Assembly: GCA_963576785.1 (NCBI GenBank)
Contig: OY756140.1
Span: 496,001-560,000 of the forward strand
Length of the DNA stretch: 64,000 nt
Direction: 5' to 3'
Source of the DNA: Chlorophyllum brunneum
Lineage: Eukaryota > Basidiomycota > Agaricomycetes > Agaricales > Agaricaceae
Shown here: piece after piece, positions 1 to 12,432 of the stretch
How the letters are laid out: the number at the start of each line of letters is the position of its first letter
Numbering within the stretch: position 1 is the first letter of the stretch
Program-made: the position numbers and the translations under genes
The notes under the pieces: generated by a model
Database searches by the model: none
What the model saw: the letters and a program-made list of their open reading frames with translations, nothing else
What the model was told of the DNA's origin: nothing

Positions 1-1
1 A

Positions 2-1190
<1,189 letters not shown>

Positions 1191-1759
1191 TCGTTCTCGT
1201 GTCCGATCATCTCCGTGTCCCCGATTGTAGTTACCCACCTTTTGGATCTTTCGTACTTTGATGTTTCATAGCTCTATCCATTGGTGCAATAGCGAGCTTT
1301 TGTTCATTACAGTCGTCACCGCGCATCTGATAATGCAGATCAAGTCTGGGGCCAGACGGCTAACGGTATGCCTGCATTCAGCTAGCATTCGGTCCTGAGA
1401 AGAGCCCGGAATTTTGTACAGGTTGGAGCCCGCTGCACCTCTTTGATCCAGGTAACTATTCTTGCTTTCGCAAGTGGAAGAGCCCGATGGAGACTATTTA
1501 CGAGAATGATTGGTTGAGTTCCAAGCCTCACCACTAAAGACTCATGTATAGAAAGCCGCACTGACTCACCTTATCAGGGGGTTGATGGGCTTTCCTTCTC
1601 GCCTTATTCACTACATCTTCTAGGCGCCGCTCATAACTGCCCCATCTCACAGAAACTCTACCCTGCCCATTCCATTCCTAAACTTATCTCTGCTCGTGTT
1701 GGATGGTTCTTTCGTTCTTCACTGTATGCCGTAATTGTTCGAGGTAGAAGTCAGATGTC
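1191..1759. other. Intergenic, no gene seen
   Basis: About 570 bases between RVB2 and tRNA-Val. It should hold the RVB2 3' UTR. I see no open frame with coding character, repeat or RNA structure. Confidence 0.5.
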
Positions 1760-1833
1760 GGGTCGATGGCGTAGTTGGTTATCGCATCTGTCTAACACAC
1801 AGAAGGTCCTCAGTTCGAACCTGGGTCGACTCA
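1760..1833 (+). tRNA. tRNA-Val (anticodon AAC), no intron
   Basis: A 74-nt cloverleaf. The acceptor GGGTCGA pairs with TCGACTC through seven pairs (one G-T). The D arm is GCG...CGC around AGTTGGTT. The anticodon stem TCTGT/ACAGA encloses loop CTAACAC, giving anticodon AAC (read as IAC, valine). The T arm CTCAG-TTCGAAC-CTGGG contains the B box. The discriminator base is A. Confidence 0.95.
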
Positions 1834-1834
1834 G

Positions 1835-1840
1835 TTTTTT
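1835..1840 (+). terminator. Pol III T-run terminator of tRNA-Val
   Basis: Six consecutive T residues begin two bases after the discriminator of the tRNA-Val gene, the usual RNA polymerase III stop signal. Confidence 0.8.
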
Positions 1841-2053
1841 CCAAACCGATTATACTGAGGTTGGTCGTCATTCCCGAGTTTAACATCTCAACCGTCATAT
1901 ATTCCACCGGTATACTGAACATCATCTCCAACTACATAAAAGCTCATGGTTATCCAGTAATAAATCCCAACCGGGGCAACTAGGCGGCACGAACATAAAT
2001 TAATGTCTATAATAGGGGTCTCATTCGAAGCGTGTAGGTCTTGGGGAAAACCA

Positions 2054-2755
2054 TCACTTAGGAAGGGCAGCCACCTGAGCATAGGAAAGGTCCCTGTTGT
2101 CCTCGCTGTCCGTGCCATAAATATGCTCCCATGGGTCGTCTGCATCCAACTCATCAGGGGCATTGTCATCCAGGACAATGACCGAGCGCATGTGAGGTAT
2201 AACTTCGAAATCGCTGTCGCCTTTGCTACAGTGAGTATGGGGAGCTATATATAGTTTGAGTTGATTAGACTAACCTTTGGGCTTGCGGGGCTTTCCCGCC
2301 CGGATGAGGTCTGCGAGCTTGACCTCATAACGCGGTTGATCCGCCGCGGCCGTCATGACGCCCAAATTCTCCTTCCAGCTGTCAGAGAGGACCTGCCCCT
2401 CTCTGTCATCCTGCTCAAAGTCATCATCCTCCCGAAGTCGTGACCCCTTCTCTGACGGTGGTGGACCCCCTCCTGACGCAGTACGATTATGACCACCTGT
2501 CCAACCGGCTCCTTGTTGAGCTTTCCGAGCACGCATCTTGACATAGTCAGCAGCCTTCTTGAGGCGCTGTCGTTCGTGCTCAGAGGCTCTGGCATCTTTA
2601 TGGAAATTGAGCTTGGGTGAGGGGAAGTTGGGTGACGGCGTTGACTGCGCCTTTCCATTCTCGTCAGGTACATTGGTGGCCTGAGCGAGAGGGGAGGCAG
2701 TGGAGGCCTTGGACAAAGCCCGAGAATCCTTGTACGACTTGCGGGGGAAAGGCAT
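2054..2755 (-). CDS. Unrecognised charged protein, two exons
   Basis: Exon 1 (about 2277-2755) starts MPFPRKSYKDSR and encodes a Ser/Pro-rich N-terminus, then a charged helical stretch (HERQRLKKAADYVKMRARKAQQ), then an acidic patch. It ends at a GTTAGT donor after GKPRKPK. Exon 2 (from about 2237 down to the stop at 2054-2056) reads DFEVIPHMRSVIVLDD...DELDADDPWEHIYG and ends AQVAALPK. This frame fits the acidic composition best, but it needs an AAAG acceptor; the nearer GTAG acceptor would give another, less gene-like frame. I do not recognise the family. No membrane segment or signal peptide is seen. It lies alone between tRNA-Val and block A. Confidence 0.55.
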
Positions 2756-4450
2756 AGTAATACTAGAGTTGGTGGTGGTTAATTGGTGAGATTCCGGTGA
2801 GAAGGGGTAAATATGGAGTGCCAGCGAATACGTAGATATAAGGAATGGTTCGACTAAATGGCGACTTGGATTGGTCCGACCTGAATAACGCTAGTACCTA
2901 TCTTATCTCGCCTCCCTAACTCGTTGCAGCAACAATAACGGCATTCCAATTGCCTGTGCGTTCCAAGAGCACGCCACAATTGCAGAGCAGCTCTGACGGG
3001 GCGATGCACGGTATGCTTGGGCCATTAGGATGACAAACGTTTTGGATGGGCACTGGTCGAGTTGCCTGCTTAAGCTCTTCAGGGCCCTGTGTCGCGTCTG
3101 GAGTTGTGAGCACGTGCTTCGGAGTCAGGTTCGACGGAAACGGAATTTACACGGAAATGAACACCCGCACCGTCGCACCGTCTCAAAGGCAAAGATAGTG
3201 CTTATCTACTAAGGGAAGTAAATCCAACTTCTAAAGGTGTGAAGAAGACGCAGACAACTCAGTGTTAAGGTTTACTCAGGGCAGTGTGTAAGCGTGATAA
3301 GTAAGAACACTGTGGGCATACTGACCAAGCTCTATGGGGATAATGGCCCAAGGAAGAACAAGTCGCAATCTGAAGTCCTAGTGAGGGCATCCTGAGCACC
3401 ATGCATGCGGCACCGACACATCTCTGAGGCTGTGTTGTTCATGGAACAGTACGCTTCGCCCATGGTATCGCCGGTTTCTCGGCCAAACCGTTTGAGTATT
3501 CGTGGCTGGTCCACAAAAACCTCTGTGGCGGAACTATAATACGTCGAGTTGAAGAGGGAAGTATAGGTGATCTCGCGAGGACACCAGGGCCCTGGCCCAA
3601 GATGAGAAGACTAAAATGTGAGGGCCAATGCAGAGGGATGCCAAGAAGCCCTGAAGGTGAAGGTTTGCGGAGCGAGGATAGAGTGGAAGATCGTTCCGAG
3701 TGCTCAAGCAAGATGATTCGAAATTTTGAGAGAGAGATCATCCGATCACTTTGATTGAGTCGTATAACATAACCGTATCTAACAAAATTTAATTACCTCT
3801 TGACAGTGAAATGAGCGGTGTCAAATGGGCAGCGACGTGGTGAGACCGAAAGGATACCGCTGACTTTAGATGGCGATATTCGCGGGGCGCCAATAATGGT
3901 CGTACCACTGTTGATTCGGCGGCCTCATTTCATTGAATGGGATCCTGAGGGCGGAGCTGCGTCGGTTGACGTCGACCATGAATCCAGCGGGAGGACGGAA
4001 CACTCACGGAGTGTTTGGATAAAAACCGACAAACTCATCCTAAGAGCAGCCAGTTCAACGATTAACATTCGACGACTGAAGCAGTTTATCGCTGTCGAAA
4101 TCCAAGGAAGCCATGTTGGAGTGTGTGGGGGGTATGGTCCTACTAACGAAGTGAGGAGGGGAGATATCATTGGCTGAACCTGAGGGCGATAGAGGATAGT
4201 GCGCCATTCATTTCAGACTAAATTAGGTCCGCCTGCTAATTCTGTTACATTCCTGGAAGATCGGGGCAACCGGTCAGACTGCCATCTGTCAAATAGATAC
4301 AGCGCTACAACGAGGGCATGGCGCTGTTTAGACAATTAATAGCATGTATTTTAAAGGTCTTCTAGAAAAATATGGAGATCTGTTTGATTGCGATGATAAA
4401 AAATGTGATGGTGAACCTACGAGAATGTGGGCGACTGCGGGGAGATATTT
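2756..4450. other. Intergenic with one weak ORF
   Basis: Promoter side of the 2.0-2.7 kb gene, followed by 1.5 kb without a convincing gene. A 119-codon ORF at 3818-4177 (+) is the best open frame. It has no recognised motif, no plausible introns and no matching second copy, so I do not call it. A 100-codon frame on the other strand at 3439-3741 is equally unsupported. Confidence 0.4.
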
Positions 4451-4595
4451 TCCGGACAACAAAAAAAAACAGGCAATACGCCGCTGGAGTACTGTGACCA
4501 AGTCTATGAATGTTGCAACCACAGCTCGACGAACGGAATGTTACTCACTGACTGGCACAGTCAGTGTAATGTTTATTTTTCCGTCAATTTTTGTT

Positions 4596-5245
4596 TCAGT
4601 AGCTGAGATCCTGATTCGTGACTGAAGGATTTAGTTGGGACAGAACTGACCAAACTCCGGGTCGCGATTGTTCCTGGCTTCCACCGTCCTCTATTACTTC
4701 ACTATCGGTGGTCGGCTGACCCTGTTCAGAAGCCGCTGCCCTCAAAGTTGGTCGCACGCCAAGGGAGGAGCATAATACTTTATATCGTGATCGGATACGG
4801 CTGAAGAGTTGCGGTATGTCGAGCTCGGAGGATTTGTCAATGGCCGATGGATTTATCCTCGGGAACTTTTGTATTAGCTCGAGTAGTCGGTTGATGTTGC
4901 CAAGGAGCCGACTGAAAGACACCAAATTATCAGACATAAACTCCTTGGGTAGAATGAGTACAACGCACTCATCATCACTGTTGCCGTGCTTCAACAGGAA
5001 AGTTCTCCAAGTTGATGCAAACCCCTCGTAGAAGCCGAGTTCCTCCCACATTTCGTAGCCTTTCTCACGTCCTAGAGCCCGCCCTTCAATCGAACCATGT
5101 ATGCGGCCGTGATCGTACCCATCCTGATATCCGGACTCGTAGAAGCTGAATATCACAACTCAGGTGTGGAACCCAACTTGGAAAAAGTCAGTGCAAACGT
5201 TTGCTCGACATGCACCAGCGACTCCAGATCAAAGGCCCCGGCCAT
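4596..5245 (-). CDS. LTO1: LTO1 homologue, adaptor for Rli1/ABCE1 Fe-S maturation (intact copy)
   Basis: Two exons: 5199-5245 (MAGAFDLESLVHVEQ) and 4596-5145, joined by a 53-nt intron (donor GTTTGC, acceptor TTCAG) to give ...VEQTFYESGYQDGY. The protein carries the Yae1-type deca-GX3 repeat (GYQDGYDHGRIHGSIEGRALGREKGYEMWEELG), with glycines every fourth residue. It then has a helical region and a charged tail. In yeast Lto1 pairs with Yae1 to bring apo-Rli1 to the cytosolic iron-sulfur targeting complex for ribosome recycling. Of three LTO1-like copies in the window this is the only one with an uninterrupted frame. The start was chosen because exon 1 matches the short acidic N-terminus usual for the family. 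Confidence 0.88.
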
Positions 5246-6192
5246 CTCGGTTTGGAGGGTTGTGAGGGGAAGACCTGCGCAAGCAAGGGTGATTTCGTGT
5301 GAGGAAGAGTGACAGTCACAGGTGGTGTAATCGCGAGCAACTTGTCTCTTCTTGTACATTCTATTGCTATATTCGATTTTACTGGGCTCGCTCGATATTC
5401 CTCTCGCTCACCATCACCCTTTGAAATCAAAAGGGCTAGTTTCGCTCCTAACCCACCCCCAAGCTCCCATGACCTCTCAGACAGTCCTTTCGATGAGAAG
5501 TGCTTGCGATATTCCTACTCTGACACCTCGGCCGCTAATAACGATACTCCCTTGGACACTGATCCGAAGAGCTCGCGATACTTTTGAAAATTCCCAACCA
5601 ATGTTACTTCCTGATTCGCAGTGCTATATCCCTTGGCGGCTGATGCGCCCTAGGTTGAAACTAACCACAACGGCATTAGCTGGACACTTATCTTTTGCGC
5701 TCGCGTTACCCCGTGAATAGGGGCAGGCTAACGATTCTGGTACACAACACGGAATGCTGTTAATGGCGTATCAGTGCAAAATATACTAACTCACCTCAAC
5801 TATTCCCGTCCTAAAACGATTCGTAACCGCGTGGTTCATATCTAAAATATCTCAAACGTATGGGCATTTTCTCATCCGGTCCTTGATTTCTGCGAGGGAA
5901 TTTTTGATTGCGGGGACACTTGAAGCAGCTTGCTGCAGGGCCCAGTTACCATCTCACAAGTGCACTCGTGTCAAAAAATACATTGATACACCCATTCATC
6001 CAATGTCTTTGCTCACTTCCAGGCAAGTGTTGGAAATCCTTTCGGTCATGGGGATCAATACACACTAATATTTACTCAGAGTCAGGTAGAAGAAAAGTAT
6101 AAAAGCTGGCCATCTGAACTACGAACAGACAACAAGCAGCGACACCTCGCACATTTGTAGTCATCCTCAGCCTAAGCACAACATTGCTCAGA
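5246..6192. other. Intergenic between divergent LTO1 and DPBB gene
   Basis: About 950 bases, largely conserved in A' (43512-44453). Several ORFs of 60-120 codons occur on the plus strand and one is conserved in A', but block-wide identity explains that. A TATA-like tataaaagc at about 6099-6107 lies just under 100 bases before the DPBB start codon and is also present in A'. Confidence 0.45.
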
Positions 6193-6699
6193 ATGTACTC
6201 TTCCAAGTTCTTGCTCACTCTCATCTCTTCTGTTTCTCTTCTGGGCGGTGTCCTCGCTATTAACGGTGATGGTAAGACTTTGAATTTTTCCAGCTTCTGG
6301 AGATCTCATTGATTCGTGTTGTTTAGCCACCTGGTATGAACCTGGTGTAGGGATCTGGTCACTCCTTGTTGTTCGACTTTTCTGACATCACAGCTTCATC
6401 AGCTGGGCTCCTGTGGCATTGTAAACACTGCAAACGACCTTGTCGCTGCTCTTAACCCGACCAACTTCGGTAGCAGGGCCGCTTGTGGTCGCAACGCCCG
6501 CGTGAACTGTAAGTTGTTATTTACCACCACGGAACTGAAATTAATTCTGGACTTAGATCAAGGAAGATCCGTCACTGTTAAGGTTGTTGACCTCTGCCCT
6601 GGTTGTGGCCCTGGAGGCATCGACTTGTCTCCCGCAGCCTTCCAACAACTTGCTGACTTGGGTGTTGGTCGTATCCAAGTCGAGTGGGACTTCGTCTAA
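6193..6699 (+). CDS. Small secreted double-psi beta-barrel protein (expansin/RlpA-like), copy 1
   Basis: Four exons, 6193-6271, 6327-6346, 6403-6508 and 6557-6699 (79, 20, 106 and 143 nt), encode 115 residues. An N-terminal signal peptide (MYSSKFLLTLISSVSLLGGVLA) precedes a DPBB domain: TWYEPGLGSCGIVN, the Cys pair around AACGRNARV, VTVKVVDLCPGCGPGGIDLSPAAF, and a terminal VEWDFV strand. This is the barwin/RlpA-like fold common in basidiomycetes, where members are often annotated as riboflavin-aldehyde-forming-enzyme-like or expansin-like; catalytic activity is unproven. Copies at 43002-43511 and 34049-34552 have identical exon lengths. The copia element lies about 240 bases downstream. Confidence 0.88.
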
Positions 6700-6934
6700 G
6701 CAATCTAACATTTCTGTCTCGCCATATATTGTTTAGTACTAGTTCCGCGTTAAATATGAGATATGCGTATGTGTCTCGTCAGACCCCAGTTCTTATGAAC
6801 GATGGAATCCCAATCCCTGAACATACTCTTTGTCAATTCAATGACACTACGACGACACCCCACATTAACCAATGTATGTCCTAATTACTGAGGTGAGGCG
6901 GGGATGCTACGGTTCGATCAACCAAGGTCGAGCT

Positions 6935-6939
6935 CTAAG
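6935..6939. repeat. 5-bp target-site duplication CTAAG, left side
   Basis: CTAAG directly precedes the left LTR and is repeated after the right LTR at 14304-14308. The uninterrupted allele-like site is visible in A' near 42764, where the reverse complement reads gctctaagtttaggt, with CTAAG only once. Confidence 0.92.
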
Positions 6940-7511
6940 TGTTGAGGAAACGACCGTAACGAGTTGTTTGCTGGGGGCAGCAGTAAATGCAGTGGGAGAG
7001 AACGTAGGGTCTACTCACCGAGATAATAAGCTTCTATCTGATACCTGTAGTAAGGTAGTTCGGATAGACAGATATTATTGATAAAGCGGTTGACATCAGT
7101 CAAGTAGAGGTCAAAGTTGATAAGATCGATTGAGGTGTTGTACTCAAAGAGATAGGCAATGATGAAGAAGTTGTTCGATTGAACAAGATGCAGAACTTAG
7201 GTCTGCTACATGGGGTTTATATACATATTGTAATATAGACGAGTCATACTACATAAAATACTAGCATTGCATGGATTGTTCCTTATGACTCCTTTTAACT
7301 GCAGCGTAGTGCCTGCGGAGTACTGCGGAACGTAGTATCTAGTCATTGGTACTATGTAGAATAATCTATCAAGTACTTATGACTCTCATCGTATACAGAG
7401 CAACTCATAGGAAGTTACTACGGAATGAAGTTACTGGAAAGTAACGGATCAGTCTATTATTAGAATAATGACTTCATAATCTATTTCTAGAATATGTCCG
7501 AAACTTCAACA
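6940..7511 (-). repeat. 3' LTR of the copia element
   Basis: 572 bp, starts TGTTGAGG and ends TTCAACA on the plus strand. Differs from 13732-14303 at five sites, all transitions. Three of them are at CpG dinucleotides (for example aaatgcag/aaacgcag and gaacgtag/gaatgtag). Confidence 0.95.
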
Positions 7512-7521
7512 CTCCTCCTTG
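7512..7521 (-). promoter_or_regulatory. Polypurine tract of the copia element
   Basis: On the element's strand CAAGGAGGAG lies immediately before the 3' LTR, the position and composition expected for the plus-strand DNA synthesis primer. Confidence 0.75.
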
Positions 7522-7545
7522 CTCTGTATTGATATAGAGTTTTAA

Positions 7546-10500
7546 TCACTCAAACGTCAAGCCAAGGCGAGGTCGGAATAGATTGAATTTAATTTTGTCT
7601 AAATTCTTTGTGAGAATATCGGCAGGATTTTCAGTGCCTTTCACAGAGAATATTTCAATCTTTCCGTCTTCTACCAAATCACGTATGTAATGGTATTTGA
7701 CGTCGACGTGTTTTGATCGTTTTTCTGTTACTGGATTTTTGGCCCAAAATATTGAACCCTCATTATCACCGAAGAGATAAGGGGCTAATGATTGGATGCC
7801 AATTTCTTCCAATAAATTGACAGTCCAAACGAGTTGTCGACTGCAATCTGACAAAGCCATATATTCGGCTTCAGTGGAAGATAATGCAACAGTTTTCTGT
7901 TTCCTACTTAACCAAGCGATAGCTCCGCTGGCTAACAAACAGAAATATTCAGTTACAGATTTACAACTAATTGGATCACCAGCCCAATCAGAGTCGGAAA
8001 AGGCATTCAGGCCTTGCATAGAACTTCCATTATAGGTGATTCTATATTTGCGAGTAGCATTAAGATACTTTAGCAAATGTAAGCCTGCATTGTAATGCGC
8101 TTTAGTTGGATTGGTCATATGTTGTGATAATTTGACAGTGGCAAAAGCTATGTCAGGCCGACTGCCTATCATCAGATACATAACCGATCCTACTAATTGT
8201 TGATACCTCTTTATGAAGTCAGGTGTCGCTTTTCCTGTATTGGATTCGAAGATAAATCCATTTGGTAATGGTATTTCTTCCTTTCCAATTATATTAAATC
8301 GATCAAGAACTTTTCCTAGATAATCCATTTGGTCTAGGGTGATTGATCGGTTTATAGGATTTCGCGAAATTTTCATACCAAGAAACTCTTTGGTTGGACC
8401 AAGGTCTTGGCATTCCCATTTCTTCATAAAGAGTGCTCGCTTCTCATGTAGAAGTCTAGAGCCTCTAATTCCGACGAACATTGAGTTATCTACATAGACC
8501 AGAGCTATAATAAGCTCTTTGGTTTCAGGGTCGTAGTAATAATAGACTCCAGCATCTAGTTTGGATCGGACAAATCCTAGGTTGGTCATTGACTTAGTCA
8601 ATTCCTTCCACCATTGTCGTCCAGATTGCTTTAATCCATAAATGGCTCGGTTTAATTTCCAAACCAGATTACTACGACCTGTATTGAAACCTTCTGGAAG
8701 TTCCATATAGAGTTCTTCATCCAGTTTTCCGTAGAGATAAGCAGTTTTAACATCTAAACTGAGCATCTCCCAATCATTGAGGGCAGCGACTGCAAATATG
8801 AGTCGTGCTGTCTCATAACGGACTACTGGTGAAAATAGTTCATCGTAATCGATTCCCTCTATCTGAGAGAATCCTTTAGCTACTAGTCGAGCACGGTATC
8901 GACCATCTGATTTGGGTGTAAAGACCCATCTATTTTTGACAGCTTTTCTTCCAGGCGGAAGTTTAGCTAAGTCATAAACATGTCTTTCTTTGAGTGAATT
9001 TAACTCTTCTAAGCACGCTTTCCACCATTTAGATTTCTCTTCTGATGGTAGTCGATTTAGATCCTTGAAAGAAATAGGAACTAATGGTGATTCGACTTTT
9101 TGAGCGCACAGATAATTGATCATCCCTACTCCTCCTTCTCTGCATAAGTCTTCTAATGTAGAAGCTTCATGCTGAGAACGTCTATTGATTATTCCAGGTT
9201 TGGAAGCCTCTGATCGAATTTGTCTAACAAGTCTACTTGTAGAACTTGTTAATTTCAACTTAGGAGGTTGGAACATCTCATAGTCCTGGAGTATTTTGAT
9301 CGGATGCTTGGTAGAACCATAGAAGTTTCCTGGACGTTCAGGTACTTTTCTGGTTCTTTGCGGTCTCTGAGGTATTTCAGGAACCGGTATTTGATCCGAG
9401 TGACCTCGTGGTACAGAAGGACCAGCATCCCGATCATCTTCGACAGGGGTGTAGGATATGAATAGTTGTACATCCGGATCATCTCTGGGAGAAGGCGGAT
9501 GGTTCGAACCTTCAGGGTGATTAGGTGGATCAGCATAAGATAATCCATCACTGTCATCGTCTTCTGGTGTTTATGCTTCTCTTAGTAGAAAAAGAATGTT
9601 TTACACAATACCATCCCACTCCTCCTGAACATCAGTATCGATATTCGGTGCTTTTCCCTTTCCTTTATTCTTTTTAGGTTCAGGGAAAGGAGTTGGAATA
9701 TGTCCATGTACAGATCTATAAGTCCTTTCTTCCGGAGAACTTCCGGGAGAAGTTCGGGGAATAGGACTTAGTGGTTTATCGATAGGTAAACCAGTAGATG
9801 GATCTGGAGCATGGAAGACAATAACTTCCGAAGGTGTACTTCGAGAAGTAGAAGATGATGGTTGGTTCATCCGTTCTTCTCGCTTCTTCCCAACACATTT
9901 AGGGAAGTGTTCTTCGCTGAATACGGCTGTTGGAGATGTATAGATTACATTCCCATTTAGGTGCCTCATGAAATGATAATTTTTCCTGTCTGATGTCCAA
10001 CCAAGGAAAATCATAAGTTCTGACTTCACTGTCAGTTTATTGTCTCTTATCTCTTTTGGGAGAAAGACATAAGCACCGCAGCCAAAGACTCTCTCTTTGG
10101 AGATGTCTGGAATCTTCTGATTCAACACTTCATAAGGTGTTTTCCACATGAGCCGTGATACCGGTGTTTTATTATAGATATGTATCGTATGATCTATAGA
10201 AAACTCCCACCAACCATCAGGAATACAAGCATGATGCTGCATGGCTTCTGCTTTATCCATTAGAGTTCGGTTCAAGCGTTCCGCTCGACCATTTTGTTGG
10301 TGTATGTGCGGTGCACTGGTCTCATGTATAATCCCTAATGAGTGCAAATGAGATTGCAACTCGTCAGTTGCATACTCTCCTCCTCTATCAGTGCAGAGGT
10401 ATTTTAATTTAGTCTTGTATTGAGTCTGAATTAAGGTAATGAAATTTTTCATTTCTTCTGCTGCTTCTGATTTCTTATGGAGGAAGCGAATCCATCCATG

Positions 10501-12384
10501 AGAGGAAAAGTCGTCCATTATGGTCATGACCCATTTAAATTTATGGTAAGAAAGAATCGGAAGTTCAACTAAATCCAAGTATATTCTTTCGAATGGACGC
10601 TTTGCGCATGTAGGGTTCTCTCTAAAGGGTTTTTGGTGCATCTTTCCCTTGGCACAACCGTCACAGACTGGCTTTTGCTCGGGAATCCACACCAGAGTAA
10701 ACCCAATCGTATTTTTCTCAAAATGATTGAGGATACGATTAGAGGGACGTCCTAATCTCGCATGTACAACTTTGTAGCCAACGATTGGATCCGCAGTCAT
10801 AGCTGCTTGTTCCGAGTGTACAATTTTTGTATTAACAAAATGTAAAGTAGTGTTGCGACTTGCTGAAGGATATGCTTGAAGAATAGCATTTCCTTCGTTA
10901 TCAACTACTACTGATTCGTTGGCATCTGTTCTAACAGTTTTGCCATCCAGGCATAACTGTCCCACTGATATTAGTCGTTCAGAGGTTCCTTTCAAAAGGA
11001 AGACTGGATATATTAATATCTGCATTGGTTGAACGCTGTCAGTCTTCCCGTTATAGACTCTATGCTTAAGCATAACTGCGCCAAGACCAACCGCATTAAG
11101 GTAGGGGCTTTGTGCTCCTACAGTCTTAATTGGGATCGAAACTTCGAGTTCTTCGAAGTTAATGAAGTCTTCCGCATAAGGGGTATAATGACATGATGCC
11201 CCTGAGTCTAATAACCATACGTCACTATATTCTTCTAGTGGCGTTATGCTTTGATCATTGCTTCGCGATCGAGATCTAAATTGATCTGGTACTCTTAAAT
11301 ACTGATCAGGCATGTGTGTGGAGAAACAAGAAAATTGAGAAGTGTTAAAACACTTCTTATTTATTGATTCGCACGAAACAAATACATGATTATGGGATCC
11401 TAAAGATCCCGATTGTGTATTTACAAGCCCGGCCCCCGACGTCCTTTCCCCTTGCCCTTGCCCTTCTTCTTGCGAAGACGGCCGGTCGGCATATTGGTGA
11501 CAGGACTGTGTATCAGGGTTAGTAAGAGTATCTGAGATCAAATTGATCACGTACCCAGCTCCTCCCTTTTTCTTGAAGTCGCTCCCGTAGTCGGTCGATG
11601 AGAGTCCGAGTGACACCTCAGATTGAGGTGCCGAAGCAAAGGGTTCGGACTTCAGAGACTTTGGGAGAGGCCCAGAAGAGGGTCCTGTAACGTTTGCAGG
11701 GTTCCTGGGGTTGCGGATGTCGTAGGCGACATCCTGAGCCGGTGCCATAAGGTTGTCGACCTCCTTCTCGCTCTCAAGCCGTTTGAAAGCTTCATCTACC
11801 AACACTGTAAGTGTGGCAGGTCACCTGTCAGCGGTCTTGTTCTTCTGAGTAAGAGAATATCTCTTACTCTGGAAATGCTCCGTTGGAGGGGAGGCCCGAG
11901 GAAGAGGAGGGAACTCCTCTTCGTAGGTCCTGACGGCCGGAGCTACTATTTCCTCCGGAGGGGGAAGGTAGTACGGCCGAACCTCTCCAGGTTCAAGCGA
12001 GTCGCCCCGGGCAATGGAGTCCATGCTTGGGATCTTTACCACATGATGCATAGCCAAATTGAGTTTATTCCCAAATTTGGGAGAAATCAATAGGGCATAT
12101 GGTGAATCATGCGGTAAAAGAAAAGAGAAGCGGACGCAGGTCGCGTTAATATCAGGGTTACTATGTTTAGTGAACCATTTGCTTACCCTCGTGTGTCCCT
12201 CACAGGTACAACCTGGGGGGTGACCAGAAGGAACCGAAGGTGCACTGGGTGGTGTCACCGATCGTCCTTTCGGGGCGCAGGGGTGAGAGACCTCGTGCAT
12301 TCTTCGATCATATCGATCGAGAGCACGTTTCTTCGCTATTTGCATAGGCGAAGGACCAGTGACGCAGTTGCGCCAGGTGGTCAC
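7546..12384 (-). pseudogene. copia pol: protease, integrase, RT, RNase H, with internal stops
   Basis: One frame runs through 12384-11821, 11805-9601 and 9276-7546. Domains in order: a Pro-rich linker; aspartic protease VWLLDSGASCHYT; integrase zinc motif (HARLG...CDGCAKGKMH) and catalytic core with IMDDFSS, CTDRGGEY and the downstream E in QNGRAERLNRTL; RT (NRWVFTPK, LDVKTAYLYG, ALVYVDNSMFVG); RNase H (FSDSDWAGD, SSTEAEYMAL, GDNEGS) and the terminal ILTKNL. Breaks in the frame: TGA at 11821-11823, and TAA at 9601-9603 with a second TAA eight codons later. These two TAA codons lie in a 48-nt intron-like segment (9564-9611). The RT box is YVDN where active elements have YVDD. Probably inactive as it stands unless supplied in trans. 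Confidence 0.85.
9564..9611 (-). other. Possible 48-nt intron inside copia pol
   Basis: The segment starts GTATTG and contains CTACTAAG, close to a branch-point consensus. It ends ACCAG, is exactly 48 nt, and contains both in-frame TAA codons. Removing it would join ...EEWD to EDDDSDGL in frame. The alternative is two C-to-T changes at CAA codons. Confidence 0.45.
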
Positions 12385-12432
12385 CTGTTGAATCCGCAGT
12401 GAGTTTTCGAGGAGGGCAGTGAAACATAAGTT

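Noticed and set aside
3818..4177. 119-codon plus-strand ORF
   Set aside because: No motif, intron or homologous copy; length is compatible with chance.
5309..5720. Overlapping plus-strand ORFs conserved in A'
   Set aside because: Conservation follows from recent duplication of the whole block; the frames lack coding features and lie over LTO1's upstream region.
9255..9557. 100-codon frame in the copia element
   Set aside because: Out of register with pol; the pol frame reads through this stretch as an acidic/Pro linker.
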